A stretch of DNA of 11,290 nucleotides from Planctomycetaceae bacterium (GCA_031259095.1 JAIRLW010000239.1:1-11290); one strand, 5' to 3'; numbered from the stretch's first letter, positions 1 to 7,534 are shown. A program made the numbers and translations. Notes: a model not told the origin generated them from the sequence alone.

Positions 1-80
1 AGTCCCTAATTTTTCAGATTGGGACAAATGGGACTCTTTGACCAATGGGACAATTGAGATTCTTCGACTAATGGGCATCT
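1..80. repeat. 9-nt-periodic GGGAC repeat, copy 1 (cut by window edge)
   Basis: GGG or G-A-C triplets recur about every 9 nt (near 21, 30, 39, 47, 56, 65 and 73), with variable four-base spacers such as AAAT, CTCT and CAAT. The first 25 bases, read on the minus strand, contain CTGAAAAATTAGGGAC, which nearly matches the centre of the copy at 5149-5228. This copy is therefore probably the right-hand part of a hairpin whose other arm lies outside the window. It is non-coding as far as I can see. Confidence 0.7.
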
Positions 81-243
81 TTAAAAATAGTAAGTGGTAG
101 TGTAAAGTTTAATTTCTATTACAATGATGTTTTTCTTACCTTTAACAACATCAACTCAAAAAATGAAAAATTTACTTTTATTGAAATTGCATCAAACTTG
201 CGTTTCCCGTCCACAGCGCCGGAATTGAACCAAACACCGATTC
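81..243. other. AT-rich intergenic spacer, nothing recognised
   Basis: This stretch lies between two repeat copies, downstream of the minus-strand alcohol dehydrogenase. No reading frame with a ribosome binding site, no RNA gene and no convincing promoter was seen. Confidence 0.6.
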
Positions 244-320
244 TTTTTCCCATTAGTCCCTATCGTCCCTAACGTCCTTATTTATAAGGACATTAAGGGC
301 AATAGGGATAATGGAAAAAA
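244..320. repeat. 9-nt-periodic GTCCC repeat, copy 2, forming a long hairpin
   Basis: The left arm has CCC/CCT at 249, 258, 267 and 276, exactly 9 nt apart. The right arm has GGA/GGG at 288, 297 and 305 and GG at 313. The arms fold on an axis at about 282 (CCTTAT-TT-ATAAGG at 276-289), giving an imperfect stem of about 37 bp with a T-run paired to an A-run at its base. It sits a few bases past the stop codon of the minus-strand alcohol dehydrogenase, so it could end or protect that transcript. There is no T-tract after the stem on either strand, so it is not a classical Rho-independent terminator. Confidence 0.8.
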
Positions 321-323
321 TAA

Positions 324-1493
324 TCAGTATTTTAGCGTACTCATATCAATTACGTAACGAAATGGAACTTTTCCGTCGGCTATTTTTTTGTACGCTTTAT
401 CGATTTCGGCGGCTTCGGCTTGAATCAATTCCACTTCAGGATAAATATTATTCGCTACTGAATAGTTCAGCATTTCCTGCGTCTCACGAATACCGCCAAT
501 TAATGAACCGTAAATTTTACGATTGGCATTGCCTAACGGTAATTTGGAAATGTTAATATTACTGTTGGCAGGCAAACCAACAATCGCCATCTCTCCGCCT
601 ATTTTCAACATCCGTACATACATCATCGGATCATAATTAACAGGAATTGTTGTAATAATAAAATCCATCGTGTTGTTCAACCCCTCAAGTTATTGCGGAT
701 TACGGACATTCACGTAACGTTTCGCGCCCATCCGTTTTGCGGATTCACGTTTTTCGTCGTTCACATCAAATATTGTTACATCAGTTTTCAAGTTAACCAA
801 ATATTGTACAGCCATGTGTCCCACTCCGCCGAATCCGGCAACTCCCACCTTGTCGCCGGCTTTGACCTTGCTGAATTTAATCGGCGACCACGTCGTAATT
901 CCGGCACACAACAACGGCGCAACTTTTTTAATATCAGCGTCTTTCGGAATTTTAATCGCGAAGTTTTCCGAAACAACAATATTGTTGGAATAACCTCCCA
1001 TTGTTATTTCATTTTCGTGATAATAATCTTTTGAGTTGTAGGTAAAAACGGTTCCTTTTTCACAAAACTGTTCTTTGCCTGCCGAACAGGAATTACATTG
1101 CCGACAAGCGTTCACCATACAACCCACTCCGGCATAATCGCCTATCTTGAATTTAGTTACGTTTTTCCCCATATTTGTTACTCGTCCCGCAATCTCATGT
1201 CCCGGAACCATCGGATAACGCGACTTGATATGCTCATTCCGGACGGCATGCAAATCGCTGTGACAAATTCCAGTGTACAGAATTTCAATCTGAATATCGT
1301 TGTCGCCGACCGCATGACGTGTAAACTCATACGGATGAAAATGATCATCATGAGAGTGAACCACAAAACCCTTTGCAGGTACACGATGAGTTTGTACTTC
1401 ATTTTGTTGCGCAATAACATTACCGATTATTGCTGTTATCGCAATAATTGTACAAAGCATTTTCAGACTTGAAGACAATGTTGAGTTTGTCAT
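324..1493 (-). pseudogene. Exported zinc-dependent alcohol dehydrogenase (CAD/YahK-like), interrupted by an in-frame TAA
   Basis: This is a medium-chain, zinc-dependent NAD(P)H alcohol dehydrogenase of the cinnamyl-alcohol dehydrogenase type, which interconverts alcohols and aldehydes. Numbering from the ATG at 1493, residues 1-28 look like a signal peptide (hydrophobic TIIAITAIIGNVIA, then QQNEV), so an envelope location is likely. The catalytic zinc ligands are Cys77 in GICHSD, His99 in GHE and Cys196 in PLLCAG. Structural zinc cysteines are at 130, 133, 136 and 144. The nucleotide-binding GFGGVGH is at about 220-226. The frame stops at TAA (692-690) after NVRNPQ. The same frame then continues as LEGLNNTMDFIITTIP and runs to the expected family C-terminus (YVIDMSTLK). 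The lesion is therefore one nonsense codon, not a frameshift. One base change (for example TAA to CAA, GAA or AAA) would restore about 390 residues. It could be a recent pseudogene, a sequencing error, or readthrough. Confidence 0.85.
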
Positions 1494-1502
1494 TTTCAAA
1501 TT

Positions 1503-1507
1503 CTCCT
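1503..1507 (-). promoter_or_regulatory. Shine-Dalgarno AGGAG that decides the dehydrogenase start
   Basis: On the minus strand AGGAG is followed by 9 nt and then ATG at 1493. The in-frame TTG at 1499 lies only 3 nt from the motif, too close to be used. The ATG is therefore the likely start, giving the signal peptide the N-terminus MTNSTLSSS. Confidence 0.7.
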
Positions 1508-1793
1508 TTTATTTGAGGTTTTAAACATAATAAAATCGACTCAATTCGAATGAAATCGAGTAAAATAATTTTTGGAATTATTCAGTAGAATTTTCAAAAC
1601 ACGTATCGTTGTTATTTTAACAAATCTTATTTTTACCATATTTTTTTAACAAAACAACCTCAGTAGCAATGAATCCTCAAAAAAACAAACCTTATTACCT
1701 TACTAGGTGCATTTTTGTATTATTATTTTTTTCGGCGTCAAACCAACTCGATAGGGTCGAACATTCATAGCCATCGAATCACGTTTTTGTATG

Positions 1794-1808
1794 CGCCCCT
1801 GTAGGGGT
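1794..1808. repeat. Short GC-rich hairpin, CCCC-TGTA-GGGG type
   Basis: CCCC at 1796-1799 and GGGG at 1804-1807 flank the tetraloop TGTA, in otherwise AT-rich DNA. It resembles the three hairpins at 11181-11258 in size, composition and loop (TGTA here, GTA there), so I place them in one REP-like group. It sits about 75 bp past the sbcC stop and might stabilise the 3' end of that transcript. Confidence 0.5.
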
Positions 1809-1883
1809 TGAATCAAAATCATAACAATCAAATAAATCACAAAAATCACCGTTCAGACAATATAACAATTTTATTTTTACCAC

Positions 1884-4800
1884 TTAATAGGATCGTTCAA
1901 CCGAAATGGTTGCGGTACTTTGATTTTCTTTGACCGGACGAACCTGAATCTGAACGGCGATTCGTTCACGGATTGCCGGAACGTGCGAAATAATACCAAT
2001 TTGTTTTCCTTCCTGCCGAAGTCCTTCGAGAACATTCAACGCCGTATCTAACGTTTGTTCATCCAGCGTACCAAAACCTTCATCAAGGAAAAGTGAATCG
2101 ACACGAACTTGATGACTCGACATCGAAGAAAGTCCCAACGCAAGAGCAAGACTCACTAAAAAACTTTCACCACCGGAAAGATTTTTCGTTGACCGAACCG
2201 CTCCCGCCCGATAAGTATCAATAACTACTAATTCCAACGGCAATCGGTCAGGTAAATCGTAATACATAAGACAATACCGATCCGTCATTTTTTCAAGTTG
2301 ACGGTTTGCGTGATCAAGCAAAATACGAAACGTTAATCCTTGAGCAAAAGTCCTGTATTTTTTACCGTCGGCAGAACCAATTAAATCGTCAAGCACGCTC
2401 CAAAGATTACAAATATTCTGTTGCGACTCCTGTTCTTTTTTCTTTTCCCGAAGTTTTATTGTATCATTTTCGTATTGAATCAATTGACTGTCAATCGCCC
2501 CGATTTCCTGTTGTAACAATGCAATTTTTTCGCCAAGTTCGTTGTATTCGGCTGAAATTTGTTCAGCGTCCGGTTGACCGTCTTTTTGTTGTTCAATAAT
2601 TTCATTGGTCAATGCAATTTTATTTTCGTTGCGTCGCGTTTCCAACCGGATTCGTTCCGCTTCCAACTGTTGTTTTTCGGTTTCAAGAATCTGTCGGACT
2701 TCCGGCGTAAGTCTTGACGCTTTAAACTCGTCTTCCGAATCAAAACCAACTTGTTGAAGAAATCGATTCCATTCCGTACTCAATTCGGCAATCGTCTGAT
2801 TAGTTTCGGCAATATTTTTCCCAACAATCGTGTAACGTTGTTGGAGAAACGAATATTCATTTTCCGCTTTTTGACGGTTTTTAATCGCCCTTTCCGAATT
2901 TTGTTGCGCAATCCGTACCGACTCGGCGTATTGACGTTCCGCCTCGTCTGGATTGTTGTTGCCGAAAATTGTCGTCCGTTGTTCGGTTTGCTCTTGACGT
3001 TGTTTTGAATATGTTTCAAATTCTTCGGTTCGCAGCCGGTGTTGCGTCTCCAGTAATTGGACAATATTTTTTTCACTGTTCCATTTATCCTGAAGATTCT
3101 TACCTTCCTGAAACAATTGACGAAACGATTCCGTTTCCGACCGGAATTTTTCCGCTTCCGTAATATTGTTCGAAATCTCCCGAACATGTTGTTCCGCATT
3201 TTTTATTGTTTCATTGATTGTTTCCAACACAGGCATATCGGCGCACTCAAGACGTTTCAATAATTCGTCAATCTGAGATTGTTCTTGTTTTGATTTTTCG
3301 GTATTCCCGTTGATTTGTGAATGCAATTGAACGAGTTCGCGCGATGCGGTTCGCTGTTCGATTTCGAGGCTATTTAATGTTTGAATAAATTCATCAAGAC
3401 AACGTTTGGCTTCGTTCAATTTCAATCCGGTTTTCTCCGGTTTGGGAATATTATCGTGCGCAAACGGATGTTCCAACGCGCCGCAAAGCGGACACGGTTG
3501 ACCGTCGCGGAGATGTTGACGATGTTCGTCCAACGCGGAAATTCGGTTCAATAACATCCATTCGGTTTCAAGTCCGGCAACTTCCTGTTTTGCCTGTTCG
3601 ATTTTTTGGACAACAATCAACCGATTGGTTTCCGCTTCCTGAATGATTGTTTCCGACCTTTTCATTCGTTCCAGTAAGTCCGATTTTTCTGTTTCAAATA
3701 TTTTCAGATGAATGACGGCAGTCCGCAGATGCTGCCAGTTTTGAATTTGTTTCAAAATTTCGGTCTGTTGTTGCGCCAAACCGGAAAGATTTTGTCCGGT
3801 TAAAAGTTTTTCGGCGTTTTTTTCCTGCTCTTCAAGTGTTTGGGCAATCAATTCCAGCGTCTTATTTTTCAACAATTGAGCGAGTTGTTTTTCAAATTTA
3901 TTGATGTTTTTCTGATGAATGTTACGGTCGGTTTCCAATTGGTCGCGTTGTTTTTGAACGGTTTTAATCGTTTCATCAAATCCGCTGATTTTCGTATCAA
4001 GTTCACGGACGCGGCGAAGCGTTTCCAATCCGGTTTCACGTTTTTGTTGCGCAATGTTTAATTCCTCCGACGCGCGGCATTCTTCTTCACGGCTTGACAT
4101 GAGAGTTTCGTTTGCCGGCGGAAGAGCATCGGTGATTGTGTTCCAATTTATTTTTTCCGTTTCAAGATTCTTGCGGTATGTTTCCAAAATATTAAACTTC
4201 GGTTCCGCTTCCAATGCTTTCATCGCCATGACCAGTTGTTTTAATTTCGGTTGAAAATCGGTTTCCGACTGACAAAACGTTTGCCATGTCTCTTCAAGTT
4301 TTCGGGTTTCCTCTTCCAATCGGGCGATTCGTTCAAAACGTTGCAAAATTTGAGTCAATTTATGAAACCGTTTTTGTCCGGCTTCAACCGCCAAAGTAAG
4401 TTGATTCCGCACCGTTCGCTTTTCCTCAATTCCCTCGAAATCAGGAACCGTAATTCCCCGCAATTCCGTTTCGATTAATTGACGTTTATTTTGTTCTTCC
4501 TTATTCCGTTCATGAACTTTTTTCGATACATCGCCGTAAATTTCCGTACCGGTAATTTGTTCCAAAATTTCCGACCGCTCTTTGGCGTCGCTTTGCAAAA
4601 ACTTATCGAAATCGCCTTGAGCAAGGAGCATCGACCGCGTAAAACGATCAAAATTCATACCGGTTTTTTCCTCGACCATTTGCGCAACTTTCGATAATTT
4701 CGTTTCAAGCGGTTTCCATGTTGTTCCGTTGTCGGCGGATTCGGCAACGGGTTCGGCAATTTCGTGTTTCGGTTTCTGAAAATTCCCGTCCGGTTTTTTA

Positions 4801-5108
4801 TTCGCACGCTGCTGATACCACGAACAAAGAAATATTCCATTTTTATTCGTTTCAAAAACAACCTCTGCGGAACAAAATCCGGTTCCGCGCGACATGATTT
4901 CATTTTCACTCTGGCTGATTGATTTCAGACGCGGCGTTCTGCCGTAAAGAGCAAGACAAATCGCGTCCAGAATCGTGGTTTTGCCGGAACCGGTCGGTCC
5001 GACAATCGCAAAAATTCCGCTCGATGTAAAGATGGGATCGGTAAAATCAATCTTCGTTTTGCCAACAAGCGAATTAAGATTTTCCAACTCAATCGAAAGA
5101 ATTTTCAT
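1884..5108 (-). CDS. sbcC: SbcC (Rad50-like) exonuclease-complex ATPase
   Basis: SbcC is the SMC-like ATPase of the SbcCD (Rad50/Mre11-type) complex, which opens and cleaves hairpins and blocked DNA ends during replication and repair. The 1074 residues are close to the usual length. Walker A GPTGSGKTT is at 37-45 and the Q-loop glutamine is at about 164 (LLAQGDFDKF). Long heptad-rich coiled coils surround a central zinc hook, CPLC, at 539-542. The ABC signature LSGGES lies around 977-982. Walker B with D1009-E1010 (FLDEGFGTLD) and the switch histidine at 1042 (ISHV) complete the ATPase. All key residues are present, so it should be active. The ATG at 5108 places Walker A at the expected distance, but no clear Shine-Dalgarno precedes it. 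The partner nuclease gene sbcD, normally directly upstream, is absent here: upstream lies only a repeat-filled divergent spacer. Confidence 0.95.
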   Translation of the reverse strand: MKILSIELENLNSLVGKTKIDFTDPIFTSSGIFAIVGPTGSGKTTILDAICLALYGRTPRLKSISQSENEIMSRGTGFCSAEVVFETNKNGIFLCSWYQQRANKKPDGNFQKPKHEIAEPVAESADNGTTWKPLETKLSKVAQMVEEKTGMNFDRFTRSMLLAQGDFDKFLQSDAKERSEILEQITGTEIYGDVSKKVHERNKEEQNKRQLIETELRGITVPDFEGIEEKRTVRNQLTLAVEAGQKRFHKLTQILQRFERIARLEEETRKLEETWQTFCQSETDFQPKLKQLVMAMKALEAEPKFNILETYRKNLETEKINWNTITDALPPANETLMSSREEECRASEELNIAQQKRETGLETLRRVRELDTKISGFDETIKTVQKQRDQLETDRNIHQKNINKFEKQLAQLLKNKTLELIAQTLEEQEKNAEKLLTGQNLSGLAQQQTEILKQIQNWQHLRTAVIHLKIFETEKSDLLERMKRSETIIQEAETNRLIVVQKIEQAKQEVAGLETEWMLLNRISALDEHRQHLRDGQPCPLCGALEHPFAHDNIPKPEKTGLKLNEAKRCLDEFIQTLNSLEIEQRTASRELVQLHSQINGNTEKSKQEQSQIDELLKRLECADMPVLETINETIKNAEQHVREISNNITEAEKFRSETESFRQLFQEGKNLQDKWNSEKNIVQLLETQHRLRTEEFETYSKQRQEQTEQRTTIFGNNNPDEAERQYAESVRIAQQNSERAIKNRQKAENEYSFLQQRYTIVGKNIAETNQTIAELSTEWNRFLQQVGFDSEDEFKASRLTPEVRQILETEKQQLEAERIRLETRRNENKIALTNEIIEQQKDGQPDAEQISAEYNELGEKIALLQQEIGAIDSQLIQYENDTIKLREKKKEQESQQNICNLWSVLDDLIGSADGKKYRTFAQGLTFRILLDHANRQLEKMTDRYCLMYYDLPDRLPLELVVIDTYRAGAVRSTKNLSGGESFLVSLALALGLSSMSSHQVRVDSLFLDEGFGTLDEQTLDTALNVLEGLRQEGKQIGIISHVPAIRERIAVQIQVRPVKENQSTATISVERSY

Positions 5109-5148
5109 ATTACAAAAATTTTAGAAATTCAACATTTAATTAATTATT

Positions 5149-5228
5149 GTCCCCAAAGTCCTATTGGTCTCATTTGTCCTTACTCTGAAAAATTTAGGGA
5201 TATTAGGGACGATAGGGACTCTTGGGAT
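5149..5228. repeat. 9-nt-periodic GTCCC repeat, copy 3, inverted-arm hairpin
   Basis: The left arm has pyrimidine triplets near 5151, 5160, 5168 and 5177. The right arm has GGG at 5197, 5206, 5215 and 5224, exactly 9 nt apart. Compared as reverse complements, the arms match at about two thirds of 33 positions, with many mismatches able to form G-U pairs. The centre contains CTGAAAAATTTAGGGA, shared with copy 1 at the start of the window. It lies 40 bp upstream of the sbcC start, so it could influence sbcC expression. Confidence 0.78.
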
Positions 5229-5232
5229 AGAT

Positions 5233-5255
5233 AAATTCTGACTATTTCAGAATTT
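5233..5255. other. Small AT-rich perfect hairpin
   Basis: AAATTCTGA at 5233-5241 and TCAGAATTT at 5247-5255 form a perfect 9-bp stem with a 5-nt loop, directly next to the 9-nt-periodic hairpin. It might be an operator or just part of the repeat insertion. It is too AT-rich and lacks the T-tract of a good terminator. Confidence 0.35.
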
Positions 5256-5480
5256 TAATCTTTAGTTTAGCGATCACAATAATAATAACTGCTTACGCAA
5301 AATAAACAAGGTGATGAAAAAGCATGTGGTACAGACCTATTGTTAGAAATTTTTCCCCTACTACTTCCAAGTTTTACGTACTTTCGTAGAATAACTGCCA
5401 AATAACATTTTCCCTGTCCCAATAGCAAAATGGATATTGTTGAATCATTACCGGATTTTACTATTATTTTGACTTTTTTA

Positions 5481-5485
5481 AGGAG
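5481..5485 (+). promoter_or_regulatory. Shine-Dalgarno-like AGGAG with long spacing
   Basis: AAGGAG ends 14 nt before the ATG at 5500. This is longer than the usual 5-10 nt, but it is the only good ribosome-binding motif near the acidic-protein gene and no closer in-frame start exists. Confidence 0.45.
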
Positions 5486-5499
5486 AATACGGCAACACT

Positions 5500-5922
5500 A
5501 TGACCGCTACATTAAAATCAAAAGAGATTCAAAACAATTGTTCCGGCATCCAACCGGTTTCTGCCAAACCGAACCCAATTCCGGTTTCATCGCCGACAAC
5601 TCCATTGGAAACCGTTTTACCGTCAGCGGTTCCATTGTTGGCGGTTCCCAAAGTTTCGTTATCAACGACATTGTTATCAACGGTTTTACCGTTGGCAGAG
5701 CAAAAACAGGTCAGTTCGTTTATAGACGATTTTGACGATGATTTTGATGACGACGATTTTGACATTGACTTTGACGACGATTTTGAAAATCTTTCCGACG
5801 CGGAATTTGACGAATTTGGCGACATTGATGAGAGTGATTTTGAAGAGGCTGAAATTCCTGAAGAGGATTTTGACACTGACCTCGACGAACACGACGATTT
5901 TGACGACTTCGACGGAGAATAG
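5500..5922 (+). CDS. Hypothetical protein with an extremely acidic, Asp/Phe-rich tail
   Basis: I do not recognise this 140-residue protein. Residues 1-70 are rich in Pro, Val, Ser, Thr and Leu (PSAVPLLAVPKVSLSTTLLS) without a clear signal peptide or membrane helix. From residue 76 to the end the sequence is mostly Asp and Glu, punctuated by Phe, in repeats such as DDFDDDFDDDDFD. It has no Lys or Arg after residue 69 and only one His. Such a tail is probably disordered and could bind cations, a basic protein or mimic nucleic acid; this is inference. The repetitive GAT/GAC run suggests expansion by slippage. Support for coding: a Shine-Dalgarno-like motif upstream, an uninterrupted frame and synonymous GAT/GAC mixing in the tail. 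Other frames stay open too, because the DNA is low-complexity, so the N-terminal half is less certain. The 5930-6035 inverted repeat follows directly. Confidence 0.6.
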   Translation: MTATLKSKEIQNNCSGIQPVSAKPNPIPVSSPTTPLETVLPSAVPLLAVPKVSLSTTLLSTVLPLAEQKQVSSFIDDFDDDFDDDDFDIDFDDDFENLSDAEFDEFGDIDESDFEEAEIPEEDFDTDLDEHDDFDDFDGE

Positions 5923-5928
5923 TTTTGT

Positions 5929-6035
5929 AGTTAATAGTTTATAGTGAATAGTGAATAGTGTCGCAAGCGGATTATTGCCGTTTCGGAAATTCAATCGCTT
6001 GCGACACTATTAACTATTCACTACTAACTATTAAC
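5929..6035. repeat. Long inverted repeat with 40-nt arms built from 7-nt AGTgaat units
   Basis: The arms are 5930-5969 and 5996-6035 and are reverse complements at about 37 of 40 positions, around a 26-nt loop. AGT starts at 5929, 5936, 5943, 5950 and 5957, exactly 7 nt apart (AGTTAAT, AGTTTAT, AGTGAAT, AGTGAAT). Both arms end at the loop in the GC-rich core GTGTCGCAAGCG. It lies just after the acidic-protein stop codon and before purA, so it may act as a bidirectional transcript end, but no T-tract follows. It resembles short tandemly repeated heptamers known from some cyanobacteria, though I cannot claim they are related. Confidence 0.85.
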
Positions 6036-6132
6036 TAATTTTTGACATGGTACAATGTTTTGAGTTTTGTCATTTTGAATGAAGTTTTTGACAGAATTTT
6101 CTTTTATTTTTCCATTTTTTTCATTTATTAAC

Positions 6133-6136
6133 GAGG
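6133..6136 (+). promoter_or_regulatory. Shine-Dalgarno GAGG for purA
   Basis: GAGG is followed by 7 nt and then the GTG at 6144. It supports the GTG start, which also yields the expected N-terminus MPGTAIIGLQWGDE. Confidence 0.65.
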
Positions 6137-6143
6137 TTTACGA

Positions 6144-7451
6144 GTGCCGGGTACAGCCATAATTGGTCTCCAGTGGGGAGACGAAGCCAAAGGTAAAATT
6201 GTCGATTTGCTCACGGAACAAAACGAGATTGTTGTTCGTTATCAGGGCGGAGCCAATGCCGGTCATACCGTCGTTGCCAATGGGACGAAATTTAAATTAT
6301 CGTTAATTCCGAGCGGTATTTTTCGTCCTCAAGTTCAATGTGTGATTGCGGGCGGCGTGGTGTTGGATCCTGCTTCCATCCTGAAAGAAATCGATTCTTT
6401 GGTCGCACAAGGAATCAAAATCGGCGACAATCTGATGATTAGCGACCGCGCCCATGTTATTTTTCCATGGCATCACACTGCCGACTGGATATTCAACAAT
6501 ATCGGGAATGACGAACCAATCGGAACAACAATGCGCGGAATCGGTCCTTGTTATGAAGATAAAGTAGGACGTTCTCTGGCGATTCGGGTGAGCGATCTTT
6601 TCCGACCGGATTTCAAAGCGTTAGTCGAACATATTGTTGGCGTTAAGAATCGGTTGTTTTTGGGGATTACCGATCATTGCGACAACACGATGGGGATTTC
6701 CGGTCTGGACGCCGAATTGGATGCGGAATCCATTTACCGGCAATATCTTGGTTATGCTGAACGTCTTCGGTCTTATGTTGCCGACACAACGAATTATTTA
6801 CTTGACGCGGTTGACGCGGACAAACGAATCCTTTTTGAAGGCGCACAAGGATCGTTACTGGACATTGATCACGGAACTTTTCCTTATGTTACAAGCAGTA
6901 ACAGCAGCGGCGCAGGCATTTCCGGCGGCAGCGGTATTCCGTCTCATTTTCTCAAGAAAATTGTCGGAATTGTCAAAGCGTACACGACTCGTGTCGGCGG
7001 CGGTCCCTGCCCGACCGAACAAGACAACAACATCGGTCAACGAATCCGGGAACGCGGCAACGAATTTGGAACAGTGACCAAACGTCCTCGTCGTTGCGGT
7101 TGGTTTGACGTGGTTGCTGTCCGTTATTCGGCAAGACTGAGCGGTGTTGATGTACTTTCGCTCATGCTTCTGGATGTTTTGAGCGGTTTCGATTTCCTTC
7201 AAATTTGTACCGCATACGAAATTGACGGACAACGTATCGAATATTTTCCGAGTCGAATTGAAGATTTGCGAAAAGCGGTTCCGGTTTATGAAACATTACC
7301 CGGTTGGCAAGAGGAAATCACCGGAATCACAAAATATAACGATTTGCCGGTCAACGCCAAACTTTATATCAAACGAATCGCCGAACTAATCGGCAAACCG
7401 ATTGAAATTATTTCTGTGGGACCAGACCGGCAACAAACTATTTTTGTGTAA
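6144..7451 (+). CDS. purA: Adenylosuccinate synthetase
   Basis: PurA is a cytosolic enzyme that joins IMP and aspartate using GTP to make adenylosuccinate, the first committed step from IMP to AMP. Its 435 residues match the usual length (about 430). The P-loop region GDEAKGK is at 12-18 with catalytic Asp13, and GGANAGHT at 35-42 includes catalytic His41. GIGPCYEDKVGR and GAQGSLLDIDHGTFPYVTSS (about 233-252) form the IMP site. TTRVGGGPCPTE (about 281-292) is the aspartate/IMP loop, RRCGWFD is at about 316-322, and the C-terminal SVGPDRQQTI contacts guanine. The P-loop has Ala where most bacteria have Gly (GDEGKGK). I recall this as usual in Planctomycetota, so I read it as a lineage mark, not damage. 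The gene starts with GTG and stands alone between two repeat elements. No purine riboswitch or clear promoter was seen upstream. Confidence 0.97.
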   Translation: MPGTAIIGLQWGDEAKGKIVDLLTEQNEIVVRYQGGANAGHTVVANGTKFKLSLIPSGIFRPQVQCVIAGGVVLDPASILKEIDSLVAQGIKIGDNLMISDRAHVIFPWHHTADWIFNNIGNDEPIGTTMRGIGPCYEDKVGRSLAIRVSDLFRPDFKALVEHIVGVKNRLFLGITDHCDNTMGISGLDAELDAESIYRQYLGYAERLRSYVADTTNYLLDAVDADKRILFEGAQGSLLDIDHGTFPYVTSSNSSGAGISGGSGIPSHFLKKIVGIVKAYTTRVGGGPCPTEQDNNIGQRIRERGNEFGTVTKRPRRCGWFDVVAVRYSARLSGVDVLSLMLLDVLSGFDFLQICTAYEIDGQRIEYFPSRIEDLRKAVPVYETLPGWQEEITGITKYNDLPVNAKLYIKRIAELIGKPIEIISVGPDRQQTIFV

Positions 7452-7490
7452 AAAAATAACAAACAAACAATCAATCAATAATTATTTTTT

Positions 7491-7534
7491 GTCCCATTAG
7501 TTCCCATTGTCCCTTATGTCCCTAAAATTCCCTG
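7491..7534. repeat. 9-nt-periodic GTCCC repeat, copy 4 (single arm)
   Basis: CCC occurs at 7493, 7503, 7511, 7520 and 7530, about 9 nt apart, with GTCCCATTA, GTCCCTTAT and GTCCCTAAA among the units. Unlike copies 2 and 3 I see no long matching GGGAC arm, only a short AAGGACAT near 7559. It fills the space between purA and the sirtuin remnant. Confidence 0.7.

Larger units (their letters stand above)
1500..1883. other. Intergenic region upstream of the dehydrogenase and downstream of sbcC
   Basis: It holds no gene that I can support. A weak minus-strand promoter candidate (TTGTTA, 17 nt, TAAGAT) lies at roughly 1626-1655, upstream of the dehydrogenase; it is a guess from the consensus alone. 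The sbcC-proximal part holds a short GC-rich hairpin at 1796-1807 and a phrase around 1748-1775 (GATAGGGTCGAACATTCATA) that looks like part of a dispersed repeat. No T-tract terminator for sbcC was found. Confidence 0.5.
5109..5499. other. Divergent intergenic region between sbcC and the acidic-protein gene
   Basis: It must contain the start signals for both diverging genes, but I cannot point to a convincing promoter. It contains the 9-nt-periodic hairpin (5149-5228) and the AT-rich hairpin (5233-5255). The remainder, about 5256-5479, shows no gene, RNA structure or repeat that I recognise. Confidence 0.55.

Noticed and set aside
1..320. Periodic repeats as a CRISPR array
   Set aside because: The units are 9 nt with 4-nt variable parts, far shorter than CRISPR repeats and spacers, and no cas gene is present.
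244..320. Rho-independent terminator for the alcohol dehydrogenase
   Set aside because: The stem is long and AT-containing, and no T-tract follows on the minus strand; it fits the dispersed repeat family better.
311..556. Plus-strand frame starting in the copy-2 hairpin
   Set aside because: It is antisense to the C-terminal part of the alcohol dehydrogenase, which has clear family motifs; no ribosome binding site supports it.
5430..5735. A 101-codon plus-strand frame upstream of and overlapping the acidic-protein gene
   Set aside because: It has no ribosome binding site before its ATG and overlaps the acidic frame. Its C-terminal part is a shifted reading of the same low-complexity DNA; the 5500 start has an AGGAG upstream.
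6042..6056. TTGACA followed by TACAAT as a purA promoter
   Set aside because: Only 3 nt separate the two hexamers, and no acceptable -10 lies about 17 nt downstream of this TTGACA or of the one at 6088.
6178..6198. GDEAKGK as a damaged P-loop in PurA
   Set aside because: All other catalytic residues are intact and I recall this Ala as normal in planctomycete PurA, so it is a lineage feature and not a lesion.
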